NCBI GenBank assembly: GCA_018374355.1
Contig: JAHAFI010000013.1
Coordinates: forward strand, 11,568-75,567
From: Clostridiales bacterium
Lineage (GTDB): Bacteria > Bacillota > Clostridia > Lachnospirales > Lachnospiraceae
DNA length: 64,000 nt
Direction: 5' to 3'
Position numbers and translations under genes: made by a program. This document shows positions 27,615 to 34,239 of this stretch, in pieces. The notes under the pieces are model-generated. The model did not search any database, had not been told where the DNA came from, and was given only the letters and a program-made list of their open reading frames with translations. Positions within the stretch are counted from its first letter, which is position 1. Every line of letters begins with the position of its first letter.

Positions 27615-29222
27615 CTATACCGTCTGTTCTACAGACAACAAATCCGCCATATCATGTGAATCGGGATTCATGCAGCGAATATCTTTTCCGTATTTCTGTT
27701 GATATTTTTCAAAAGTACCGCATTTCATAAGTGTTACCACCAATGGGTCCATTCCAAGTATTTTTTTCAAATCCCGATAGTCCTGATCGATATATTTGAA
27801 ATAAGTTGTCAAAAGGTCTGTCAAAATATCCGCATTCACTGCAGTGTTGATATAACTCTGCTTTTCCATCTCTGCATAAAGGTGCAGATACGGCCGTCCA
27901 TTCTCATTAAACTCCTTCAACGCAACCCATTGTTTTACCGGCTGATTGGACAGCGTAATCACACGGCGGATTCCGTTCTCCGATATCCGGGTAAATCCAG
28001 CAATATCGATAATCCACGGAACACGGTCCACATATTCGAACCGCGGTATGTTTGTCTGATCCTCTTTATTTTTACAGCCTACGCAACGGTACATATCACC
28101 TACGCGGTAACGGGCAAACGCACCGCCCTTGAGTACCGAAATTACCAGTTCATATTTTTCGCCGGGTACTACCTCATTCATCAAATAGGTCGGCGGTTCA
28201 AAAGAAGGATCCTCATAATTGTGCAGCATATCCTCTTCTCTTATGAATTCATAAAAACAGGTATCCGGGAAAAAATACATTCCGTTCTTTGTCCAGCTTT
28301 CCGTTCCAACAATCGACGGCTCTGTTCCTGCAAATAATTCCATAGGACGGATGCCCCACAGTTCTTCCAGATCATCTTTATAGCAATTATTATCTGTACC
28401 TGCGACTACCAGCCCCTTCAAATGAAACAGATCCTTAGGTTTCAGAGCTCTGTTTTCTTCTTTGCATTTCTTTTTGGCCTGTGACATGCGAAGAAGCATA
28501 TGAGGTTTACATTTCAAAAGATCTTTCGCTTTTATTTTGTGGCCGGAGGACGACATATCGGCCAGACTGAGACTTACGGCATATGCCACACTGCCCAGCC
28601 CAAAGAAGAATTCCAGATCCTGCTTCATCGCCATCTTGAATCCGACTTTATTTCTCTGGGAAAAGCTCATCTCCACCGCTTCATCTACCGGCGGAAGGAA
28701 GCTGATATCTATTTCTTCATTTAAGGCCAGCGGAAACAGCCCCGTTGCAAAAGGCAGCGGCGCAAGTCCATACAGAAATTTGTCTGTAGCCTCCACATCA
28801 AAGGAACCTTTTTTCCTGCTTGTACAAAGAATCAGGCACGCCGTCACATTGGTTTTATATGTATCCAGCATACTTCTGGTATAGGGCGCAAGCTTGATCG
28901 GATGCTGGCCCCCTTCCCATGTTGTCTGTATCCAAATAACCGGATTTCCCGGAAGCATATCGGCCCGCTTTTTCAGCAGTACATCTGCGTAATCATTATA
29001 ATCTGTCAGCGGCACCATTTGACGGAATTCATCAATCGTTGTCGGATGTTTCCCCTTCAATATTTTTTGTCCCAACAGACTTTTACACCAGAGATTCATC
29101 TGTTCTTCCATCAGGCGGTTCTGAATGTTCATATATTCATCTGTCGTCAAATCCAGAAATCCGCAGTACCGCTGCCAGATTTCCTCATCTTTATGCTCCT
29201 GAAGCATTTCATTCAGATTCAT
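27615..29222 (-). CDS. GH3-like acyl-adenylating enzyme
   Basis: 535 residues resembling the GH3 family, plant and bacterial enzymes that adenylate a carboxylic acid and conjugate it to an amino acid. The pattern includes PLTDYNDYADVL, FAGTEPSIVGTESW, the ARYRVGDMYRCVG turn and PRFEYVDRVP, in GH3 order. The first ATP motif, usually SSGTT-like, reads TTWEGGQHPIKLAPYT and is degenerate. Cytoplasmic, no signal peptide. Its start overlaps the ICMT-like gene by 4 bases (ATGA), so the two are coupled; a GGDEF/HD-GYP gene follows 8 bases later. Substrate unknown. Confidence 0.8.
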   Translation of the reverse strand: MNLNEMLQEHKDEEIWQRYCGFLDLTTDEYMNIQNRLMEEQMNLWCKSLLGQKILKGKHPTTIDEFRQMVPLTDYNDYADVLLKKRADMLPGNPVIWIQTTWEGGQHPIKLAPYTRSMLDTYKTNVTACLILCTSRKKGSFDVEATDKFLYGLAPLPFATGLFPLALNEEIDISFLPPVDEAVEMSFSQRNKVGFKMAMKQDLEFFFGLGSVAYAVSLSLADMSSSGHKIKAKDLLKCKPHMLLRMSQAKKKCKEENRALKPKDLFHLKGLVVAGTDNNCYKDDLEELWGIRPMELFAGTEPSIVGTESWTKNGMYFFPDTCFYEFIREEDMLHNYEDPSFEPPTYLMNEVVPGEKYELVISVLKGGAFARYRVGDMYRCVGCKNKEDQTNIPRFEYVDRVPWIIDIAGFTRISENGIRRVITLSNQPVKQWVALKEFNENGRPYLHLYAEMEKQSYINTAVNADILTDLLTTYFKYIDQDYRDLKKILGMDPLVVTLMKCGTFEKYQQKYGKDIRCMNPDSHDMADLLSVEQTV

Positions 29223-29797
29223 TTTTGCTGCTCTCCTTTTTCTCTTGTGTGCAAAGTTCTGATACAGTATTGAATACTTTTTATGTTTGGAATCAGAAAC
29301 GGCGTGCTCTTTTTATACTCGCCGTAATCAGAAAATGTCTTAGGAAACGTCCATAAATCCTGAAATATAATATACAGAATATTCAGCGCAGTCAGAACAA
29401 CTGACAAAATCCCTACCTCTCTGCTTCCCGTCATAAAGGTAAGACCTGCGTATACTCCTGCAAACCACAATACTCCCGGATGTCTGCACAAACCGTACAT
29501 TCCCTGTGTATACGCCTTTCGTTCCGTATTCTCTTCCAAATACGTTTCTTTAAAAGGCAACGAAAAAAAGAGTGTGTAAATCAATAACAGGAAGAAAAGC
29601 ATAACGGCTGCCCCTCCTATGATCAGTGCACTCCCAAATTGAAAATTCGCTCTTTGATTATATAACACACCTGCCGTAGACAGGGTAATCAAACCTGTTC
29701 CTGCAATAAACAGTTTCTGTAACCACCGGTTGTTCCAGTAAATACTATTGATGTCGTAAATAAAGTAAAAAACGAACCCCAAAATTCCCACACACAT
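29219..29797 (-). CDS. ICMT-like membrane methyltransferase
   Basis: 192 residues with about five hydrophobic segments and the YGLCRHPGVLWFAG motif, the SAM/substrate-binding signature of the isoprenylcysteine carboxylmethyltransferase/phosphatidylethanolamine methyltransferase superfamily. A longer reading starts at 29863, but a strong promoter -10 (29852-29857) overlaps its first codons, so ATG 29797, preceded by GAGGG at 7 bases, is the better start. First gene of the operon, overlapping GH3 by 4 bases. The methyl acceptor is unknown; a carboxylate or isoprenoid lipid would fit the family. Confidence 0.72.
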   Translation of the reverse strand: MCVGILGFVFYFIYDINSIYWNNRWLQKLFIAGTGLITLSTAGVLYNQRANFQFGSALIIGGAAVMLFFLLLIYTLFFSLPFKETYLEENTERKAYTQGMYGLCRHPGVLWFAGVYAGLTFMTGSREVGILSVVLTALNILYIIFQDLWTFPKTFSDYGEYKKSTPFLIPNIKSIQYCIRTLHTREKGEQQK

Positions 29798-29851
29798 ATC
29801 CATGCCCTCAGTAATTCTTATCCTGCTGCTCACAGCAGGCTGCTGATTTTC

Positions 29852-29880
29852 ATTATAATGCATCTATATTCTGGATGCAA
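29852..29880 (-). promoter_or_regulatory. Promoter of the ICMT-GH3-HD-GYP operon
   Basis: Minus-strand TTGCAT (29875-29880) and TATAAT (29852-29857), 17-base spacer. The first transcribed bases include a perfect 7-bp hairpin CCTGCTG/CAGCAGG at 29823-29840. Confidence 0.72.
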
Positions 29881-30000
29881 GTGGCAGATTGGGAAAGTTT
29901 TTTGGAAAATTTTGGTAAATATTTTGAATTTCTCCAATTTTACGCGCAGTGCAATCCCTCGGAGAATTTTCTGTCACAGCAAACAAAGCTTCTTACGACA

Positions 30001-30031
30001 AAAAAACAGCGCCAGTCCTTCCTGACGCTGT
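30001..30031 (-). terminator. Intrinsic terminator of the UPF0303 gene
   Basis: Stem ACAGCGTCAG/CTGGCGCTGT with a 6-base loop and a TTTTTT tail on the minus strand, 18 bases past the stop codon. Confidence 0.88.
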
Positions 30032-30048
30032 CAATCATCTGTTTTTCC

Positions 30049-30543
30049 TCAGACTGCACGAATTCTCGGCACCTCTGCAATATGAAGGTACTTACTGATA
30101 CATTTCACTAAAAGATCATGATCCGACACATGATCCAGCCCGGATACCACAATACTTCCGATCACTCCCACTTCCTCAACCCGGATAGGGAATCCTCCTC
30201 CGCAGGCTGCATATTCTCTCGGATCCAGAAATCTTTCTTTCATGGTTTCCTGTGTCTCCCTAAGCTCCATATAAAACCGCAGGCTGCTTTTCTCCATCAC
30301 CCGCACCGTATTTTCTTTTCTCTGCATCCACTGTTCGTTGTACAGATTCGTTCCGTCCATCCCATACTGGAATATCGTGTAACCATTATTCAATCGGATT
30401 CTGACTGCGATAGATACTCCCAGTCTTCTGGCCTCTGCTACCAGCATAGTTCCCAGTTCCCAAGCATCCCCGTTTGTGAAGCTGGAAAATTGAAGGATCT
30501 CTTCCTGCATTTCCAAAACCTTTGTTAATTCTTCTACTGTCAT
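30049..30543 (-). CDS. UPF0303 (GlcG/HbpS-like haem-binding fold) protein
   Basis: 164 residues of the UPF0303 family, related to GlcG/HbpS proteins that can bind or degrade haem. The C-terminal segment AACGGGFPIRVEEVGVIGSIVVSGL carries the family's glycine-rich signature; the sequence quoted elsewhere as a marker is the GFPIRV core. ATG 30543 follows GGGAGG by 7 bases, better than the in-frame start at 30558. Cytoplasmic, single-gene unit ending in a good terminator. Function unproven; antioxidant or haem-related roles are suggested for relatives. Confidence 0.8.
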   Translation of the reverse strand: MTVEELTKVLEMQEEILQFSSFTNGDAWELGTMLVAEARRLGVSIAVRIRLNNGYTIFQYGMDGTNLYNEQWMQRKENTVRVMEKSSLRFYMELRETQETMKERFLDPREYAACGGGFPIRVEEVGVIGSIVVSGLDHVSDHDLLVKCISKYLHIAEVPRIRAV

Positions 30544-30720
30544 ATTGATTCCTCCCAACTGTCATGGCTTTGTCGTCACTTTTCTTTTATTATAATCCCT
30601 TTTTTCTGTTTTTTCAAATTTTCTTTTTGTTTTTTCTTTTAAAATCGAAAGCAATTTTGTATAATACCATTCATAAGAAACAGCGCATTCACAGCGCTCT
30701 GACACAAGGAGGAAAGTATT

Positions 30721-31374
30721 ATGCTATTTGAAAACGGTGACAGAATTGTTTTTGCGGGAGATTCCGTTACAGACATGGACAGCGCACAGCCGGTAGGGGA
30801 AGGGCTGTTTGACGATCTGGGACGCAGTTATGTGAGAATTATTGAGAATATGCTGGTGGCCTACTATCCGGAGCTGAAAATCAGAGTGACCAATTCCGGA
30901 ATCAGCGGAAATACCAGCCGCGATCTGCTGGCAAGATTTGACCGGGATGTAAACTCCCTGAATCCCGACTGGGTATCCATCTGTATCGGAATCAACGATG
31001 TCTGGCGGCAGTTTGACAGCCCGGCAATTCCCGACGGTCAAGTGATGCCGGAGGAATACGAAGAAAATGTGGAACGGATGATTTTATCCGTAAAACCCAA
31101 TGTGAAGGGGATTTTCCTTCTCTCTCCCTACTACATGGAACCGAACCGTGAAGACCTGATGCGAGCCAGAATGGATGAGTACGTGGAAATCTGCCGAAAG
31201 CTCGCCCTGAAACACCACTGCATCTTTGTAGATTTTCAGAAAATGTATGAGGACTTTTGTAAAATCCGTCATTCCAGTTGTATTGCATGGGACAGAGTCC
31301 ATCCCAACCAGATGGGCGCCACCCTGATGGCAAGGGAAATCTTAAAACACTGCGATTTTGATTACCACCACTGA
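30721..31374 (+). CDS. SGNH/GDSL hydrolase
   Basis: 217 residues of the SGNH esterase fold. Block I is FAGDSVT with the nucleophilic serine near residue 16, block II glycine in NSGISGNTS, block III asparagine in GINDVWR, and block V WDRVHPNQMG with the catalytic aspartate and histidine. No signal peptide, so it acts in the cytoplasm, perhaps as an acetyl-esterase on sugars. AAGGAGG lies 8 bases before the ATG. A -10 TATAAT near 30660 lacks a clear -35. Confidence 0.9.
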   Translation: MLFENGDRIVFAGDSVTDMDSAQPVGEGLFDDLGRSYVRIIENMLVAYYPELKIRVTNSGISGNTSRDLLARFDRDVNSLNPDWVSICIGINDVWRQFDSPAIPDGQVMPEEYEENVERMILSVKPNVKGIFLLSPYYMEPNREDLMRARMDEYVEICRKLALKHHCIFVDFQKMYEDFCKIRHSSCIAWDRVHPNQMGATLMAREILKHCDFDYHH

Positions 31375-31425
31375 TTTTTTCAAACATACCGGAGTTCCGG
31401 TACACCTTGGCGTACTTACTGCCAG

Positions 31426-31462
31426 CGGCTCAGAGGGTTGCTAATGTCGTCCCTCTGAGCCG
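31426..31462. terminator. Shared hairpin between the SGNH hydrolase and sdpI
   Basis: Perfect 12-bp stem CGGCTCAGAGGG/CCCTCTGAGCCG with a 13-base loop, placed between convergent genes. Tails are weakly U-rich. Confidence 0.7.
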
Positions 31463-31486
31463 TTCCTTCATCTACCGGAGCCTTTC

Positions 31487-32137
31487 TCATATCCCTTTTC
31501 TGTAAAGCATATAAGAATATACCACCGGAACAATCGCCATGGTACACAAAATTCCAATCAGCAGGACAGTCGCCGCCTGTGGAAAGCTCTTCTGCAAAAA
31601 TGCTGTCACAATCATTCCAAATCCTTCAAAAATCCACAGATATCCGGCCAGCCGATGAGTCCGGTTCCAGTTCTCTTCGCTGTGCAGCGTCCATGGAAGC
31701 TTAATCCCCATGGTATAATTCTGTTTACACTTAGGCATATAATTTCCGATAGCTATAAACAGAATTCCGATCAGTAAAGGCGTGATGACATTTACCGGAA
31801 GCTCATAGCCCAGACCCCAGAAAAGAGCGGAACTACTCGCAATCATTGTCATCACAGGAAGCAGCCATTTGACGATTCTTTTCAGCATCACCGCCATCTT
31901 CTGTCTCTTTGGATCGGTATTCATCGAAAAATGCACAATCAGGTTGATTGCCGCCATAAGTCCCGGCAGCCCGAACACCGTTAGATTTTTATGGGCAAAC
32001 TGCCCTACCGTGCCGTCCATATACCATTTTGTAGGAATTTCCTCCGGAAGCTTCCCATACACACAGATTCCTGCCACCATAGGAATCAGGCAGATAGCCG
32101 TAGACAGCAGCGCCTCTTTGACATTTTTATTCTTCAT
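31487..32137 (-). CDS. sdpI: SdpI-family membrane protein
   Basis: 216 residues, six hydrophobic segments, with KLPEEIPTKWYMDGTVG, the DUF1648 signature of SdpI, and a later MGIKLPWTLHSEENWNRTHRLAG, the SdpI-family signature near residue 145. In Bacillus, SdpI protects from the SdpC toxin and sequesters the repressor SdpR at the membrane. ATG 32137 has GGAGGG 7 bases upstream and lies within the end of sdpR (11-base overlap). No sdpC-like gene is in the window, so it may be a defence or signal-transducing orphan. Confidence 0.85.
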   Translation of the reverse strand: MKNKNVKEALLSTAICLIPMVAGICVYGKLPEEIPTKWYMDGTVGQFAHKNLTVFGLPGLMAAINLIVHFSMNTDPKRQKMAVMLKRIVKWLLPVMTMIASSSALFWGLGYELPVNVITPLLIGILFIAIGNYMPKCKQNYTMGIKLPWTLHSEENWNRTHRLAGYLWIFEGFGMIVTAFLQKSFPQAATVLLIGILCTMAIVPVVYSYMLYRKGI

Positions 32138-32402
32138 GCTCTTTCCCTCCAAACTGTGAGAACCATAACATCACTTCCTCAAAAACCGATGTATTGATCT
32201 CGTAATAAATAAAATTTTTATACCGCTCCTCACTGATCAGCCCGGCCTTTTTTAGCTGGGACAAATGATACGATATGGTTGCCCCGGTCATATCAAACTC
32301 CCTGCCGATCTCCCCCGCCGACTTTTTCCCATCCCGCAGCATCACCAGAATCTGACGCCGCACCGGATCTGACAAAGCCTTAAACGTCTCCCCAAATCCC
32401 AT
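32127..32402 (-). CDS. sdpR: SdpR-like ArsR-family repressor
   Basis: 91-residue winged-helix protein of the ArsR family without the metal-binding cysteines. FKALSDPVRRQILVML and TGATISYHLSQLKKAGLI match the SdpR type that controls an adjacent sdpI. AGGAGAGG precedes the ATG. Two 22-bp palindromes flank its promoter, so it very likely represses its own operon. Overlaps sdpI by 11 bases. Confidence 0.9.
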   Translation of the reverse strand: MGFGETFKALSDPVRRQILVMLRDGKKSAGEIGREFDMTGATISYHLSQLKKAGLISEERYKNFIYYEINTSVFEEVMLWFSQFGGKEHEE

Positions 32403-32424
32403 AGCATCCTCTCCTTCCCTAAAC

Positions 32425-32446
32425 TATTTAGAAATATTTCTAAATA
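32425..32446. promoter_or_regulatory. Putative SdpR operator 1
   Basis: Perfect 22-bp palindrome TATTTAGAAATATTTCTAAATA directly after the sdpR -10 box, over the expected transcription start. ArsR-family repressors bind such sites. Confidence 0.78.
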
Positions 32447-32447
32447 C

Positions 32448-32476
32448 AATATATTCCCTTTCCCCAAGGAAGTCAA
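32448..32476 (-). promoter_or_regulatory. Promoter of sdpRI
   Basis: Minus-strand TTGACT (32471-32476) and TATATT (32448-32453), 17-base spacer, between the two palindromes. Confidence 0.8.
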
Positions 32477-32480
32477 TAGC

Positions 32481-32502
32481 TATTTAGATGTCTTTCTAAA
32501 TA
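32481..32502. promoter_or_regulatory. Putative SdpR operator 2
   Basis: Near-palindrome TATTTAGATGTCTTTCTAAATA just upstream of the -35 box. Its centre is 56 bases from that of operator 1. Confidence 0.72.
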
Positions 32503-32616
32503 CTTTCATAAAAAAAGACACGGCAAACGATGAAACTCACCCTTTTACCGCGCCCTCTTCTTTTTATTTCTTTTTATCTCTTTTCCATTACTTTCATTTC
32601 ATCTCAAATGCTTCCA

Positions 32617-33621
32617 TCAGCGGATCCGTTCCGGGAATCCCACCTTTTTCTGAACCTTCCGCAGTGTCTTATTCGCAAAATACTGAGCCTTCTCCGCATT
32701 ATTCTTAATCACAGAATCCAGATAAGCCTTATCCTTTTCCAGTTCCTTCACACGATCCTGCAATGGTTTCAGCACGCTGACAACCGCTTCACCAACACCC
32801 ATCTTAAAGTCGCCGTATCCTCTTCCGTCGAATTCTCTCACTACTTCTTCCGGGGTCTTTCCGGTACATGCGCTGTAGATATCGATCAGATTCTTCACTC
32901 CCGGCTGCTCGTCTCTGTATGCCACACAGGCCTCAGAATCCGTCACTGCCCGCTTACACTTTCTCATAATAGTATCCGGATCATCCATCAGGTAGATGCT
33001 GGCATTAGGATTCTCATCGGACTTAGACATTTTCTTTGCCGGATCCTGAAGACTCATGATCTTCGCGCCCACTTTTCCGATATACGGTTCCGGTACAGTA
33101 AATACATCACCATAAATATTGTTGAAACGCACTGCCAGATCACGGGTCAGCTCCAGATGCTGCATCTGGTCAATACCAACAGGAACCACATCCGCCTGAT
33201 ACAGCAGGATATCGGCTGCCATCAGAACCGGATAAGTGAACAGACCTGCGTTGATATTATCCGCATGCTTTGCAGACTTATCTTTAAACTGAGTCATACG
33301 GTTCAGCTCACCCATATAGGTAAAGCAGTTCAGAATCCATGACAATTCTGCATGACCGGATACATGAGACTGGTAATAAATACAGTTTTTCTCCGGATCA
33401 AGACCTGCCGCAATATACAGTGTCAGCAGCGCTCTCGCACGTTTTCTAAGCTCCGCCGGATTCTGCCGCACAGTAATAGAGTGCATATCTACCACACTGT
33501 AGAAGCATTCATATTCATCACTCAAAGTAACCCAGTTCTTCAGCGCCCCCAGATAATTCCCCAATGTCAAATTCCCTGTGGCCTGCATGCCACTGAAAAG
33601 TACCTTTTTATCGTTAATCAT
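32617..33621 (-). CDS. trpS: Tryptophanyl-tRNA synthetase
   Basis: Class I synthetase for tryptophan, 334 residues. The HIGH-equivalent is TGNLTLGNYLG near residue 15 and the KMSKS loop is KKMSKSDENP near residue 195; GIDQMQHLELTRDLA is the tRNA/Trp-binding segment. Normal length. A promoter about 100 bases upstream drives it alone. No T-box signature is seen in its short leader. The only tRNA in the window, tRNA-Trp, is its substrate, but it lies 30 kb away. Confidence 0.96.
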   Translation of the reverse strand: MINDKKVLFSGMQATGNLTLGNYLGALKNWVTLSDEYECFYSVVDMHSITVRQNPAELRKRARALLTLYIAAGLDPEKNCIYYQSHVSGHAELSWILNCFTYMGELNRMTQFKDKSAKHADNINAGLFTYPVLMAADILLYQADVVPVGIDQMQHLELTRDLAVRFNNIYGDVFTVPEPYIGKVGAKIMSLQDPAKKMSKSDENPNASIYLMDDPDTIMRKCKRAVTDSEACVAYRDEQPGVKNLIDIYSACTGKTPEEVVREFDGRGYGDFKMGVGEAVVSVLKPLQDRVKELEKDKAYLDSVIKNNAEKAQYFANKTLRKVQKKVGFPERIR

Positions 33622-33718
33622 GATTGTATACCTCGCTGTTTCGTCATTTTATTATCCTATCAATCGGGCAAACCCCCTCAGTCCAAAGACATGAATTGCG
33701 GTGTACCCGGATGGATAT

Positions 33719-33747
33719 AGTTTAGCATTGCACTAAAAGAAAGTCAA
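33719..33747 (-). promoter_or_regulatory. Promoter of trpS
   Basis: Minus-strand TTGACT (33742-33747) and TAAACT (33719-33724), 17-base spacer. Between this promoter and the repeat at 33965 I see nothing else. Confidence 0.6.
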
Positions 33748-33964
33748 CGAATTCTGTCAGCGAACTTCTCACTTCTGCCTTATACTGTTATCTATTTCAG
33801 TCATCCACATCCATCTCAAACTTCACATTCTCACCGATAACAGATTTACATCAATCGTCATAGAACAACTCCGACAAATTCCGGCAGAAGGCAAACAGTA
33901 GACACGAAGCAGAAAAGTCAAAAACCACCCCGTCCCCCGGTCTTCTCCCGGCATACAGATGGAA

Positions 33965-34225
33965 AACAGCAGAGGGAGCGTGTATTCGTCCTGCGGGTCA
34001 TCGCGGAGAATCTGTGGAAACACTAAGCGCCCGGCGGCTGAAGATTCCGGGAGACAGGCAGGCTCACAAAGCCTGACTGTCAGATGCACTGAAGCAGGAA
34101 AATCTTTCAGATTTTCGTGCTGAATTGCATCGGTGCCCGGAAACTTCAGCCGCCGGGCGCTTAGTGTTTCCACAGATTCGCAGCTGACCCGCAGGACGAA
34201 TACACGCTCCCTCTGCGTCCGCCAC
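33965..34225 (+). repeat. Long hairpin element, family A copy 3
   Basis: Outer arms pair from 33969 to 34216 as a 32-bp perfect stem, an asymmetric internal loop, then a second perfect stem of about 35 bp, enclosing a 90-base core at 34049-34138 nearly identical to the other copies. Flanks AACA and GTCCGCCA are shared with copy 2. The paired arms end 23 bases past the htpG stop codon. Confidence 0.82.
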
Positions 34226-34239
34226 CATCTTCACTTATC

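Noticed and set aside
33622..33720. T-box leader before trpS
   Set aside because: The leader of about 100 bases lacks the T-box sequence and a terminator/antiterminator pair.
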